DNA of 64,000 bases, from positions 139,700,747 through 139,764,746 of the forward strand of contig NC_081412.1 of assembly GCF_030272615.1 (NCBI RefSeq), in the 5' to 3' direction. The position numbers and the translations under genes were made by a program. The notes beneath the pieces were generated by a model. That model was given only the letters and a program-made list of their open reading frames with translations, was not told the origin of the DNA and searched no databases. Below are positions 34,582 through 47,140 of the stretch, piece by piece. Positions within the stretch are counted from its first letter, which is position 1. Every line of letters begins with the position of its first letter. Origin of the DNA: Cryptomeria japonica. Its lineage: Eukaryota; Streptophyta; Pinopsida; Cupressales; Cupressaceae.

Positions 34582-35016
34582 TCACTCCATATACTCAATA
34601 TCAAATTCACTAAGGATCATAACCCACTTTGCTAGGCAACCCGTCAAAGCTGCTCTGCTAAGCAAGTATTTCAAGGGATCAATTTTTGCAACCAGCAATG
34701 TTTGATGATTTAACATATAGTGTCGGAGTTTCTGTGTTGCAAAGACCACTGCTAAGCATGCCTGTTCAATAGTTGAATAATTCAACTCATAGCCTACTAG
34801 TGTCCGGCTGATATAATAAATAGCTCGCTCTTTGCCATTCTCATCCTGTTGGGCCAAGAGAACTCCTAGTGCTGTTTCAGTTGCATAAATATACAATATA
34901 AATGGCTTCCCTTCTATAGGAGGCATTAGAATAGGCGGCGACAATAGATAATTCTTGAGAGCTTGAAATGTTGATTGACATTGCTCAATCCATTTAAAAG
35001 CGACTCCTTTATGCAA
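34582..35016 (-). pseudogene. Element B first RNase H
   Basis: FKWIEQCQSTFQALKNYL, then FILYIYATETALGVLLAQ, AIYYISRTLVGYELNYSTIE and LLSRAALTGCLAKWVMILSE form the gypsy RT-linked RNase H. The expected first Asp (usually YLAVSDTAIS or D-x-S-x-x-A) reads YATETA, so catalysis may be lost. Confidence 0.88.
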
Positions 35017-35022
35017 TAAATG

Positions 35023-35817
35023 CTAGAATGGATGACATTTGTCTGCCAATTGAGCTATAAAGCAGCGGATTGACTGTAGCTTTCCTTGCAGACTTCTTAA
35101 TTGCCGGAGATTGGAAGGAGGAGGCATATTTATTATTGCTTTAACCTTGGAAGGATCGACTTCAATGCCTCTGTGAGAAATAATGTACCCTAGTAATTTG
35201 CCGGCTGTGACACCAAAGACACACTTCTTTGGATTGAGTCTAAGCTTGTAGGTCTCCATTCGGTCAAAGATTGAGCCCAAGATGGCTAGATGACTATCTC
35301 TAGTGACAAATTTGCATAATAAGTCATCAACATAGTCCTTCATCAAAGTATGCATGAAATCATGGAAAATTGTCGTCATTGCTCTTTGATATGTTGCGCC
35401 AACATTTTTAAGACCAAAGGGCATCACATTCCAACAATAGGTACCCCAAGCACAGGTGAATGCAGTCTTATGTTGATCTTTAGGAGCAATGCGAATTTGG
35501 TTATAGCCGGAGAAACCATCCATCAATGAGAGCATCTCATATCCAACAGTCATGTCAACTATGATGTCGATATTTGGCAGTGGAAAATCATCTTTAGGGC
35601 ATGCTTTATTAAGATCCCTAAAATCCGTATAGATTCTGATGCCCCCAGTTACCTTGCTAACCGGTACTAAATTTGAAATCCAGTCTACATAATCAATGGG
35701 TCTAATAAAGCCCACATCTAGTAATTTTTTCAGTTCTACCTTGACCAAAAGAGCCACCTGGGGATGCATCTTTCTAAGTTTCTGTTTGACAGGCTTGGCA
35801 TTTGCTTTTAATGGCAA
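35023..35817 (-). pseudogene. Element B reverse transcriptase
   Basis: About 264 residues: VKQKLRKMHPQ, GFIRPIDYVDWISNLVPVSK, IRIYTDFRDLNKACPKDDFPLP, LMDGFSGYNQIRIA, AFTCAWGTYCWNVMPFGLKN, then the catalytic YVDDLL, LRLNPKKCVFGV and LLGYIISHRGIEVDP. All main RT motifs are kept. Stops of the C-to-T kind lie just before (TAA near 35833) and just after (35023). Confidence 0.93.
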
Positions 35818-35919
35818 GTGATGAAGGACTAATTATGGATCAAGGCCAGGCATATCTGCGTAGGACCATGCAAAGCTAATCTTCTTCTCAAGAAAGAAAT
35901 TGACAAAATCTATCTTTTC

Positions 35920-36450
35920 CTATTTTGATAGAGAAGCAACAAAATGAATGACCTTAGGGTTGTCAGGTGTACCCAAATTTATCTCTTCGGTCATTTCCAC
36001 AAGCAATGTTGATTTATCCTGACTTGATATGGGTATGTCCACTCTTCCACCTTTGGGCACCTCAGAGAGGTTTTCACCCGCAGGTACGTCTTTTATTTTT
36101 ACTTTTGTATGATCAGAGAGTGCCTTACAGTTTTCACTCAAAGACCTATTCTTTTGATTTTGTATTTTTTCTTTTCTTTTTTCATTTTGATGACTGGAAG
36201 ATGGAGTTGACTCCCCAAAATATGATGTGGAATCTAGATCAATAGCAAATCCTGCCTTATGATCACCTTGTGGTATGCCTTCCCGCAGTCCAAGGAATTC
36301 TGCAATTGCTTCGTCATTTTGAAAACAATCTAATGTGAGTGGTTCTTGTTGGTCATGTTGGATAAGCTGGGGATAGACGAGGGGCATGTCATCATCGGTT
36401 TTAAGGAGAGAGGGCTGATATGGTAAAGATGTAAACATCTGTGGTATCAC
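35920..36450 (-). pseudogene. Protease-RT linker region of element B
   Basis: A 176-codon frame with Ser, Lys and Glu rich sequence, no known fold. It shares the pol frame, while gag-protease is in another frame, so a frame change occurred between about 36660 and 36450. Whether that is a programmed shift or an indel cannot be told from one copy. The segment corresponds to the low-complexity end of A's gag-protease frame. Confidence 0.6.
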
Positions 36451-36844
36451 TGTTTGAACTGCTTGAATTCGATTCAGAGCTTGGGTCCCAGAATGACTCT
36501 ATCCAAGCATTAGGACATGTCTTTGGAGGGGGAGTTATTTCATGTTTGTCTTCCATGGGCAAATCATCAGGGTCAAGGAAAACATTGTCAAGGGCATAGG
36601 AACTAGAGGAAAAAGAACTCCACTCCCATTCATTGGAATTAGTTTCGGATCAGGTATCCTCAGGTGTTGTTTCATCATCAGAGTCACGCCCCTTTCTACA
36701 CGTGGTCATTTTGGCAGACGAGGGTCCAATTCGCAATGGTACAAAACCTAACCCTAAAGTTGGAGGTCGCATCTTGGGTATAATAGGTTCTAGCCTTCCT
36801 TTCTTGTCAGGACCTTAGCCACTGCAGCCGTCATATCCTTTCTT

Positions 36845-39448
36845 CTACAACATAGTAAATCCTTTGCCGTATCGCTCCACCGGCAACCTGATAGGTGGGG
36901 TCTTAGTTGGATCCTTATAAAGCCAATCTATGACATCATCATCTAAAGTTTCTTTGTCAAGTTCACCCCATCTTGTAAATGTAGTGGGGGGCTGATACTG
37001 AATGACCATTTTAGGTTCCTTTTGCAACAAATGTGGCTTGCCATGTGATTTTGGAGATATCGGTAAATTCCCAATAAGGAATGTTTGAGCCATTGAATAC
37101 TCTCCACATCCTTGGTCCTGTATCTTCAATTTTCCTTTGACAACATCTAACAATTCATTAGGATCCACATAACTATGTGATTTGGCCTCTCTATTGACTG
37201 GGACTTGCTGCTGCGAAGAATCCTTTAGGGAAGCACAAAATTGAAATGGATTAGGATCTCCTAGAATTGTTATCTCAGTTCCATTATAAGGATATTTTAA
37301 ACATTGATGATAAGTGGATGGAACTGCTTTCATTGCGTGGATCCACGGACGACCAAGAATCATATTGTAAGGGAGATCAAGGTCTAGGACCTGTAGGAAA
37401 GTGTTTTCTATCACTGGACCGACTCTGATAGGCAATGTAATTATCCCTTTAGATGGGTGCTCATCATCATCATATGCTTTGATTGTTATTCTTCTGGAAG
37501 AATCAATATCCTTTTCTGTATAACCAAGACCAATGACCACTCTCAAGGTACAGATGTTAAGACCAGCTCCGCCATCTATCAAGACTCGTTGGATTTTGCA
37601 ATTATGGACAAAGACTTCAAGATGTAAAGGATCATTACAAGGGAGCTTATAAGGTGAAATATCATTATCAGAAAATGCAACGTGTGGGGAAACAACTAGA
37701 TGTCCTATTCGGGCTTGAAACTGGTCAACATCAATGTCTGTCGGGACAGTGGACTCAATTAAAGCTTTATCTAAGACTGCGCGATGCATGGGGGACATTT
37801 TCAACAACTCAAGGATCGATATTTGTGCAGGTGTCTTTCCCAGATGATACGGGAGATTATATTGACTTGCAGGAGTTGGTTTGGGAGGAACTGCAGGAGC
37901 TCCTTTTAGGACTATTTTGGATCGACGAGTGGTGACCACGCAAGAAGGATCTTGTTCCTTTATTCTTATGGTGGAAACATACTCATTTGACGCTCGAAAA
38001 CAATTGATGACATTGTTATAACCAGTATTTGCATAATTTGTTGTTTGGGTAGAGTTTGAAGAAGATGCTTTACCCTTGTCATGATCAAGCAAAGGAGTTT
38101 TGAAAATTGTATGATCAGTGTTAGAGGTCGCATTGGGTGGATCTACCTCAATTACTCCTTTCTCTAACAAGTCTTGAATCATATGTTTCAATTGAAAACA
38201 TGATGCAGTTTTATGTCCTTTAGACCGATGGTATTCACAATAGGCATTATCATTCCACCAATGTGGCTTTACCACTGGTTCTGCCTTGATATCTGGTAAC
38301 TTGATAAATTTTGCTTGTATTAATTGTTTCATTACTGATTCAATAGGCTCTCCCAATGGCGTAAATTGTCGAGGAGGCCCATCCCTTGATCGGAAAGGTC
38401 TTCGTTGCTGGTTTTGTTGCTGACCTTGTTGTTGAGTGTATTGTTGATATGGCGGTTGTTGAGTAACATTGCTCGCTGGTGTTTGATTTTGTTCCATAGT
38501 TGACATATTAGGAACACTCAATTTTTTTATTGTGAACGGGGGTTGATTTGCATTCACCGCTCTTGCGTCGACAACTCCATCATTAGTAACATTCTTGTTT
38601 TTGTACCAAAATCTATTTCGGTCCCCGGAATTGTTTGTGTTGTCACTGTCTTTGTTGAGCTTAATGATTCCTTTAGCTACAAGAGTAGTTTCAATGTTCA
38701 TCCCCTTCTTAATGAGTTTCTCAATAGTACTAGGACTTTTCAATTTGAGTTCATACATCATTTCTGGGACCAAATTTTGGATAAACAAGTTCACTTGTTG
38801 TTCTTCAAGTATATCTAGGGAAGAACCACTATACAAGCTTCGCCATCGTTGCAAGAAAGTCATTAATGGTTCACCTTGCTTTTGCTTGGTGTTGCATAAA
38901 TTTGACATAGTCACTTCACTGTCGATGTTGAACGCGAAGTGAGTTATAAACTTTTGAGCCAATTCCGACCAAGTCTTTATGTTTCCTGGCAGATGCGAAT
39001 ACCAATCCATGGCTTGTCCTGTGAGACTTCGTGCAAATAAGCGCATTAAATATGTTTCCTCATAACTCACTTCAGTACATGCCGCGAAAAATGCTCGAAT
39101 GTGATCTTTTGGATTGCCATTCCCTTTATATTTCTCAAAATTAGGTGCCTCAAAATGCTTAGGGAATGGAGGCATATATAAGCTCTTGTCAAATGGATTA
39201 GGACATAAATCTTGATCTGTGTACAGCTTCTTTGTTCCTTTGGTTTCTAATGCGTCAACTTGTCGTTGCAACTTCTTAAGTTGTTGCGCAATTGTATCAG
39301 ATTTTGGAGGTCCATCATTAATCATGGTGGGTACTCTTTGTCGATACATCGTGTTTCTGATCGGTTGTTGATGCTCTGAAATTGCCGTCTTTGGTGTCTC
39401 CAGCACATAATGTTCTTGGTAGACCTCTTGTTGTTGTGGTTGTGCCAT
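36845..39448 (-). CDS. Element B gag-protease open frame, 867 codons
   Basis: The longest intact frame in the window. Residues about 70-210 are the retrotransposon gag domain (QAMDWYSHLPGNIKTWSELA, NTKQKQGEPLMTFLQRWRSL). A Gln-rich stretch follows at about 325-350. The zinc-finger-like segment WWNDNAYCEYHRSKGHK is at about 390-410. The protease (about 600-740) carries VLIDGGAGLNIC and MILGRPWIH. The frame continues upstream, through C-to-T-type stops, to 40927, and downstream past a TAG, so the true gag was longer. Whether it is expressed is unknown. Confidence 0.85.
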   Translation of the reverse strand: MAQPQQQEVYQEHYVLETPKTAISEHQQPIRNTMYRQRVPTMINDGPPKSDTIAQQLKKLQRQVDALETKGTKKLYTDQDLCPNPFDKSLYMPPFPKHFEAPNFEKYKGNGNPKDHIRAFFAACTEVSYEETYLMRLFARSLTGQAMDWYSHLPGNIKTWSELAQKFITHFAFNIDSEVTMSNLCNTKQKQGEPLMTFLQRWRSLYSGSSLDILEEQQVNLFIQNLVPEMMYELKLKSPSTIEKLIKKGMNIETTLVAKGIIKLNKDSDNTNNSGDRNRFWYKNKNVTNDGVVDARAVNANQPPFTIKKLSVPNMSTMEQNQTPASNVTQQPPYQQYTQQQGQQQNQQRRPFRSRDGPPRQFTPLGEPIESVMKQLIQAKFIKLPDIKAEPVVKPHWWNDNAYCEYHRSKGHKTASCFQLKHMIQDLLEKGVIEVDPPNATSNTDHTIFKTPLLDHDKGKASSSNSTQTTNYANTGYNNVINCFRASNEYVSTIRIKEQDPSCVVTTRRSKIVLKGAPAVPPKPTPASQYNLPYHLGKTPAQISILELLKMSPMHRAVLDKALIESTVPTDIDVDQFQARIGHLVVSPHVAFSDNDISPYKLPCNDPLHLEVFVHNCKIQRVLIDGGAGLNICTLRVVIGLGYTEKDIDSSRRITIKAYDDDEHPSKGIITLPIRVGPVIENTFLQVLDLDLPYNMILGRPWIHAMKAVPSTYHQCLKYPYNGTEITILGDPNPFQFCASLKDSSQQQVPVNREAKSHSYVDPNELLDVVKGKLKIQDQGCGEYSMAQTFLIGNLPISPKSHGKPHLLQKEPKMVIQYQPPTTFTRWGELDKETLDDDVIDWLYKDPTKTPPIRLPVERYGKGFTML

Positions 39449-39466
39449 GCCTTGATATTGACCTTG

Positions 39467-40927
39467 TTACTGTGCTTCTTGCGGTTGAATTATCGTTTGT
39501 AGTCTAGGTTGATATTGCAATTGAGGGTGTTGTTGATATTGCACAGACGTCAATTGCGGTTGTGAAGTATGATAGCTTGTTTGTCTTGGCACATATTGGG
39601 GCACATGTTTTTGTTGATGCTGCCGAATCGGAATTTGCTGACTTTGTGCCAATTGTTGTCGCGATGTAAATCCCATCATTTGCAAAAAACTTTGATTGGG
39701 TGGTTTTTGTTGTTTCTCCTTAAGATGGGGTATGGCACTTGCATTAATTTGCTATGTTGTTTGTCCAATCTATTGTGGTGGTTGCAAGTTTGCATTAACT
39801 TGTAATGAGGCAGAAGGCGCTGCAACTTGTTGTCGAATGCGGTATTGTTGTTGTTGTACATTGTTTGTTTGCACATTCGATTGTACCTTTTGTGTATTAC
39901 TCAATTGTTGCAACATTTGTTGTTGGTGCAAACCACTATCTGTAGCTCTTTGTGTCACCATTATCGAAGGATCTGTCACAATAGTCTGCATAACAGGTAC
40001 TTGAGTGTTTGGCAAATATATTGAACTTAGTGGGACATAGGAACTTTGTTGCATTATGGAATTGTTTTGGACATTGGTGAGATCAGGCATTCCAGTCGTG
40101 AAGCTTTCTTGCATCTTAGATTTTGATCCAATTTTATGCATGTGAGGAACCACTTCTTGTTGGAGGACAGATGTCAATATTTGTCTGGTCCTCGTTTGAT
40201 CTTGTGTTACAGGTGTTGTGTTAAATAATGGATTATTTATTGTCTCAAATGGTGACTTTTGAGGAATAGTCACTGTCAATGCCTTTGAAGCATGTTTACT
40301 CATCAAGGTAGGTTGAGTCTCTTGTTGCACATGTTCTTCATTTGGATGCGGAGAGAAACTTAACAGCTCACCGCCTTGTTGTTTTTGCACATTGATTTGC
40401 TCACTTGAGGAGGTTACATTACTCATCATGTTAAGATATTTATGTGGGAACATCTTAAAGACCTTGTTTAAGAATTTATCCATCTTTTTTGTCAATTTTG
40501 GATCTTGAAGGAACATATCAACATCATCGGAAGCATCGGAATCTGATGAAGAATCTGGTAAAACATTTGGATTTGTCTCCTGTTGAATGCCTTGATCTGA
40601 ACCAAATCCTTGCGAAAGAGTTTGTTCCTCATATAATGTTTGAGTTTGAATGTCATGTTGCAGGTTTGGTTGATTCCAATCGAAAGGTGTATTTCCTCTT
40701 GGTGTTGGTGGAACACTTCCATGTCCTGGTTTCATGGGTACAAATACTGGTTCATATAATGGAGGTGGTCCAAGTTGAACCATTCCATATGGTGGTAATG
40801 ATGTGTTTGATGAACCTTCAATTTGTACTGTTTGACTAGTTTGAAACTGTGAATTTGATATGTTGTCAATGGGTTGATACGTTGGTTCACCCATCTTTTT
40901 AGATTTTGATCTTGTCTCAACAGGCAT
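39467..40927 (-). pseudogene. Element B gag N-terminal region, Gln-rich
   Basis: Same frame as 36845-39448, from the ATG at 40927 (MPVETRSKSKKMGEPT). It is broken by stops near 39770 and 39460. About 385 residues rich in Gln, Asn, Pro and Ser and then a run of Gln-Gln repeats, probably disordered. The start resembles that of A (MVETHLQKSRRETKEAQE), which supports it as the gag start. Confidence 0.75.
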
Positions 40928-42985
40928 GTCACTTATGCAAATGCAATATTTTTGGAATTTTTCAAAGATAATGTATGATATGCAACTAAATGCAAACTAA
41001 ATAGATGAAAATGCAATCTATGGCAAGCATGCAATCTATGTTTTTGGTTGTTTTTCAAGATTTTGACAAACTTTTGAAATGCAAATCTAAAAAGAGACCC
41101 TTAGGAAATTGAAATGATGACTAGACCTCAAAGGACAAAAGGACCAAGTGACAAAAGGACAAAATGACAATGTCTCCCTTATATGCTTGGATACTAAGCT
41201 AGGTTTGACCAAATGACAATAATGACAAAAAGAGAAAAGGTTTGATAAGGTCTAGACTTCCTAACAATGACTTAGGGTTTATCAAAGATTTTGATTACTC
41301 GAGTATAACAAAACCTAGTTTTGACACTATATGCAAAGGGACAATTACTATGCAAATGATCCTAATATGATATGATAATGACCTAAGCTTAGGTTGAATT
41401 ATGAAATGGTATTACTCTAATGCAAGAGGACACATGCAAATGAATGACCCTTATTGATATGCAAAGGAGTATGACCTAGGTGAAACCTAACCTTGGTAAT
41501 TGACAATGAATTTGCAAAACGCAAACCTAGGATGAACCTAAATCTAAGTGACATGAATGTTGAGACAAGATTTTGAACAATGTTTGACAACCATGTTTGA
41601 AGGTGTTTTGAACTTTGTTGGATGAAATGTTCTTGGGTTTAACCCTGTTTTGAATCAATTTGCCTTGTTTTTGAAATGAGACACAACTCAACTTTTGACA
41701 AGCAAAGAAGACAAGATATTTCAACTTAGACTCAAGACAATCATGCTCATTCACACATTTCTTATGGTAGGCAAGGACATTAGGTACTTGAGAGGTAGAC
41801 TCGTTATGAGATTCAAGGAGAATACATAGATGCTTGACCCCACAGGCTCCCCTCCATGACACTCACTTCTTAGGGCAGCCAAGCATTAGTCCCCATGGAA
41901 ATCTCCCCATGGCGAACTTAGTATCTCTTCCAAGTATCCGAACTTGTCCTTCTCAAGCAACTAGAAGGATTTTTGGCCTCTAAATACAAGGTGTTTAGTA
42001 AGGATTTCTATTAAGTGTTACTCCTTGATGTCACGCAAGCGTGATTGAGACATTAAGCCCACCAAGATACCAAACAAATGTAGTCATGCAAGCATGATTT
42101 AGACCATGAGGCCCTACTTAGATGTTGATATGAGAAAGAGTTCAAGGGTCATCACTTCCCAAGTAACTACAATTCCCACGTAACCCTTCCTTCAAAGCTT
42201 TCGCTCATCCGGTATTTATTTATAGTGAGTTAGAATGCCAAGGTATTCTAGCCGTACTCACTTTGGGTCGTTCCCTTCTCACGATTATCACTTTCTTGCA
42301 AAAGAAAGAAAATGGTCGGGAAGGTAGGTCCTCTAAAGGTGACAAACAATCTGAACCAAGAGAATGGTATCGAAGATCTGGATTTCTGATCACCCTAAGA
42401 AGGATGAGAGCATACTCTCCTACTCCGATGTCAAACTCAACAATCAAAGCAAACACACATTCATTCCATCCTATTTAGCAATAATACTAAGTGCCTAAAT
42501 ATGAATTACAAACACAAAGTTTAGTTGGAGTCCAAGGCAACCTGCAAAACCACCAAGTCAGAAGTTTGATTTTATTAGTCTTTGACTAGCGAACCTGCAT
42601 ACAATGTGTTAGTAGTTTCATTTGTTGTCTTTGCCATGCGTAATGCCAAGGTGCTGCACAAAGATTCAGTACCATAAAACCAAAAAGAAGAAACAAAATG
42701 CAAAACAAACCAATTTGCAAGTAAAAACACTGGTTTTTTTACCTTTGTTTCTGGACTTACACAGGCACAGAATGCTTGACACAGGCGCAAAATAATGCAA
42801 CATAGGTGTAGATCCCTTTGACACAGGCGTAGAAGTCTTTGACACAGGCGCAAAATGCTTGACACAGGCGCAGATTGCTCCTACACAGACGCAGAAGTGC
42901 CCAGAAAGGCCTGCATTACCCTGTTTCTTGGGTTTTTCACCTGCAAATCATCTCAAAAGCACTCAAGAGCATGGTTAGGGGGTTA
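40928..42985 (-). other. Leader of element B
   Basis: Untranslated leader between primer site and gag. The part at about 41820-42330 matches the structured leader of A. A CCATGG pair (41893-41898 and 41907-41912) replaces the CCACG/CGTGG pair of A. The short frames here on both strands are not convincing genes. Confidence 0.7.
42765..42895 (-). repeat. Array of GCGCCTGTGT motifs in the B leader
   Basis: About seven copies of ACACAGGCGC (+) with spacers of about 10-16 bases such as AGAATGCTTG. On minus they are GCGCCTGTGT, in the sense orientation of gag, 110-240 bases after the primer site. Confidence 0.85.
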
Positions 42986-43004
42986 GTTCACGTCGGGTTC
43001 ACCA
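42986..43004 (-). other. Primer-binding-site-like sequence of element B
   Basis: On minus TGGTGAACCCGACGTGAAC starts five bases after the 5' LTR end. It begins TGG as a tRNA-primed site should and differs from that of A. The tRNA is not assigned. Confidence 0.65.
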
Positions 43005-43009
43005 ATTAA

Positions 43010-44516
43010 TGTAGCTAGGAAATTGAGGATCATCAAAGCAAATCAATATTAATCTAGCTCAATCACGAAAGCTCAAATGCAATGATCAATCCTAAAAACA
43101 CTCAATAAAGACATGAAAACAAGACATCAATTCAAGATTGAAAACTAAGCAAACCAAATGCAGACTTGGATGTCTCCTTCGTGTGGCTCCATTGTCCTTC
43201 TTTCTCCTTCAAATAGATTTGTTTGTGGCTCTCACCTACTAGTGCATAAGCATGATGTGAAAGCAAGTAGACAAGATTGTAGCGCAAGAATACTCGAAGC
43301 GTGATTGATTCGACCAGGTAGTAGTCTTGATTAAAGAAATTCATCCAATTTATAGACAAATTGGAGAAAAGATAAGATTAGCATGAATTGATTTGAATGG
43401 AAATTCAAATCAAGAATAGCAAAATTATGACATGTGTATGACAAATTGCTATGCAAGGATTTATGACGATTTATGACAATTTATGACAAATTGCTATGCA
43501 AGGATTTATGACAAGATTTTGAAATAGAAATAGGCATTTAGGAATTTAGGAGAAATTAGAAAATTAAGTTGGAAATAATGACTTGGAAATTAGGAAATTG
43601 ATGAAAATTAGGTAAATTAATTAATAATTTCTCCTTCATTAATTAATTTACAAAAATAGGAGGAATTAATTAGCCAATTAAATAAATATTTAATTGTGAC
43701 AAGAAGACCTAGGATAGATAAATAAATCATTTATCCTAAAGAGAAAATGGAGAGAAAATGACAAACAAGGTTAAATGAATAAATCATAAAACCCTAGAAG
43801 ATAAATTAGAAATGCAAGGACAACAATTAGGTCTTGATGTAAAATTGGTTTGATGTCGATTCGATCATGATTTTGAATTGATAAATGCGCCAATTGACGA
43901 GGAACAATGACTAATTGATCCAAATTGACACGATTAAGAAGGACGACGATCGATGTCAAATCGATCGCAAAATGACAAAAATGACAACGATCGATGACAA
44001 AATAGATTGCAAAATGACAAGATTGAAAATGACCACGATCGATGACAAATCAATCGCAAAATGACGAGATTGAAAATGACAACGATCAATGACAAATCGA
44101 TCGCAAGTCGATAAGATTGAAAATAACAATGATCGATGACAAATCGATCGAAAGTCGACAAGATTGAAAAGAGGACAACGATCGATGACAAATCGATCGC
44201 AAAATGACAAGATTGATAAGAGGACAAAACCCTAATTAGGATTGACGATGTCCAAAATGATGACAAATGAGCACACACATTGATGCGACAAGATAAGATT
44301 GACCAAAATCATGACTGAAGATTGTTATCGACAAGACCAAATTCGAAAGCGATAAAAATGAGGAATGCAGAAGAAGGACTCAATGCTCGCAAATGATAAA
44401 GACCAAGTGCGCGACATAGAAGAAATGTTAATGCGATGCAAAAATACCTAAAATAAGGCAATGCGCCAATGTTAAAGTATGACTCCGCAAGCGTTGACCA
44501 TTTTTAGACGTCTACA
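43010..44516 (-). repeat. 5' LTR of element B, 1507 bp
   Basis: Near identical to 25758-27278, with the same 49-bp array (43944-44222). Shorter by one 16-base gap near 43885. Followed by the GAAGT duplication at 44517-44521. Confidence 0.95.
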
Positions 44517-44521
44517 GAAGT

Positions 44522-45562
44522 AATGGGAAAAGATATCCTGAAAAAGTTTTCCGCAAACTTTCAATAATACCCAACCAGACCCATAAAACTTCAAACCTCT
44601 GATACATTTCTTGGCACTGCCCATTAAAGTACTACTTTTATCTTTGTAGGATCAACTGCAATCCCCTCAGTTGAAATCACATTACCCAAATATTGTACTT
44701 TCTTTTGAAAGAATGTAAACTTAGAGAGTTTCCTATACAACTTATGCTCTCTTAACCATTGTAGAACAATTTCCAAATGTTGAAGATGCTCCTCCTCATT
44801 CTTGGAATATATAAGAATATCATCCAAGAAGACCAACACACAATTATCTAAGCGATCCCTAAATACATTCTTCATCAAGTTCATGAATGTTGCAGGTGCA
44901 TTTGTTAGTCCAAAGGGTAGGACCGTGAACTCATAATGACCATACCTAGTTCTGAAAGCGATTTAAAAAATGTTTTCATCCTTGATCCTTAATTGATGAT
45001 ATCTTGATTGTAAATCATTTTTTGAGAACACCATCGCTCCTCACATTTGATCAAATAGATCATCAATAAGTGGTAATAGGTACTTGTTCTTTATCGTCTC
45101 TTTATTGAGCAATTGATAATCAATGCACAAGTGCAGTGTACCATCCTTCTTCTTCACAAAGATCACTGACACTCCCCAGGGTGAAACATTGGGTCTAATC
45201 AATCCCTTGGGAAATAATCCTTCCAATTGAGGTTCCAACTCCATTAACTCAGTTCTAGTCATCCTATAAGGGATTTTTGATATAGGTTCTGAGCCTGGAA
45301 TGATTTCAATGGAGAAATCAAAAACTCTTTTGGGAGGCAATCCAAGTAATTTTTTTGGAAATACATACACAAAATTCTTAAGTATAGGATACTTCTCCAT
45401 GTTTGGCTTCCTTAATTCCCTCATCTCACCTTCCTCAACTTCTTGACAGTCTTGGGATCCATAATACACTACATCATCTTGAGCTATGAATTGTTTGCTT
45501 TCCTCAAATTTTTCCATCTTGACAACAAAAATTTGACAAGCTTTCTTATTTTCTCTATGCAT
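44522..45562 (-). pseudogene. Element D reverse transcriptase
   Basis: 45562-45041 holds the N-terminal half ([79 protein letters not shown]). 44884-44624 holds the palm with [20 protein letters not shown], a FLDD form of YVDD usual in chromoviruses, then [18 protein letters not shown]. It is cut at 44521 by element B. The core motif L-C-I-D-Y is present, and frame breaks lie between the halves. Confidence 0.9.
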
Positions 45563-47140
45563 TTGTATGATAGAGATCTGTCACAACTTAACTTCTCCAG
45601 GAGTTCCTTGAATAGATACCCAATTTCCTAGATCATCTAGACATTCTACAGATTTGGCATGACAATCTACTTTGGCTCCATGTTTCCATGACCAATTAAT
45701 TCCTAAAATGATATCATATGAACCTAGGGGGGCTACATACAAGTTCACTTACGCAGGAAAACTTGGAAGTTCTACCCTAGCTTCAAATAAACATTTCTCC
45801 ACCTTAGCTCTTGTCCAATTTGCATACTCAACAATCCAATATTTAATTAGCTTTTCTAGGTGGAACAATATTTTTTAGCTTCAATATCAACTAAAATTGA
45901 AAAGGGTGTACCAAACAAAGTACCTAGGACTTCTATGGGAGTGATCTGGTACTTCGCCTATCGATTGTCTAGAGTAGCATGGATATTCTGCTGGAATGCT
46001 TCTCATTGAGAAGGTTAAGGATTTCCATGTAGTTGCATCCCAATTGGTTTGTTGGGACATTGATTTACATAGTGATCTCCACCACATGTGAAACATCCTC
46101 TTAATGGCCCATTCCTTGGTACAAAATTTCAATTGTGGTCTTCATTCCTCCCCATATTGTTGTTTCCCTTGCGGTCCTTTGTTGATTCATTCTTATTATT
46201 GTGATATCCCTTGTCTCCTTTCCTTTGAAAAACTTGTTCGTCACTTAGGTTCTTGGAAAATTGATTGTCTTGTGACCACTTAAACTTTTTCCAACTCCTT
46301 TCTTGGTAGTTTGAGATAAACTTAAGCCTTTGCTCTTGCTTAATATATTTCTCATACACTAAGTCCATGGTAGCAGGACCATGTACGTCTACCTCTCCTC
46401 CGATCTGAGCATTGAGACCCACGATAAACTTCATTATGAAAAACCACTCATCCTTTTGGTACATGAGTACATACTTCAGAAGATGGGTGAATTTCTCTTA
46501 GCAACATTCATTCACTGAAGAGTCACCTTGCTTTAGGTTTTGGAAATCAATCAGCTTTTGATCATAGAAAAGTTGGGGTAACCACCACTTCCAAAACAAT
46601 TCCTTAAATGCACTCCAAGCAAGCCTTAAATAACTCAACCAAAGCTCCATTTTCTTGTCCATCTACCAATTGGATGCTTCACCAACAAGTTGATAAGGTC
46701 CCCAAACAACTTTAGTAATCTCAGAGATTTTTGATATCAAAATATTTTTCCATTTTAGTGAGAAATGTTTCAGGTGCATCCCTACTGGTGGTTTGTTCAA
46801 ATTTCAGAGGAATGTCTTTCTTCATGTCACGAGATAACTCACTTGCAAGTCTTTTCCTTGGACTCTTTTCTAACCTACTCTGTGATTCATCATGATCGTG
46901 ATCACTAGATTGTGATTGGTTTGATTATGATTGGTCATGAGAATTTTCTCCTTCCTCTTCATTGACAATTTTTTCCTCTTGTCTTTCTGTTCCCATAACC
47001 CTTTGTTCTAGATTATCAATACTCTCTCCACTTTCATTCATCATAGCTAGGATACAATCCAATTTAGCCTTAGTGTTTTTCACACCTTGGCCTTCTTCTT
47101 GGCTATCCTCCTAGATGGTTCTTGTCGTAAACATTTTTCA
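45563..47140 (-). pseudogene. Element D gag and protease remnant
   Basis: Gag reads from about 47138 (MFTTRTI, a stop, then QGVKNTKAKLDCILAMMN) through 46464-46129 (FIMKFIVGLNAQIGGEVDVH, SNYQERS) to a zinc knuckle CFTCGGDHYVNQC near 46090-46050 (C-x2-C-x4-H-x4-C). The following protease part reads TPFSILVDIEAKKY where D-S-G is expected, and is full of stops. Confidence 0.8.

Larger units (their letters stand above)
25758..44516 (-). mobile_element. Element B: complete Tat-lineage Ty3/gypsy retrotransposon, 18.8 kb
   Basis: LTRs at 25758-27278 and 43010-44516 are flanked by a perfect GAAGT duplication. On minus the order is 5' LTR (right), primer site, 2-kb leader, gag, protease, reverse transcriptase, RNase H, a second archaeal-type RNase H, integrase, hairpin pair, antisense PMD gene, polypurine tract and 3' LTR. 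The second RNase H and the antisense extra gene are marks of the plant Tat group. Integrase is split by a solo LTR (F). LTRs are highly similar, with one 16-base indel near 26640, so the insertion is younger than its host D. Coding regions are all damaged, mainly by C-to-T stops. Confidence 0.93.

Noticed and set aside
39569..40024. Cys/Leu-rich plus-strand frames opposite gag of B
   Set aside because: Shadows of Gln-rich (CAA/CAG) gag codons on the other strand.
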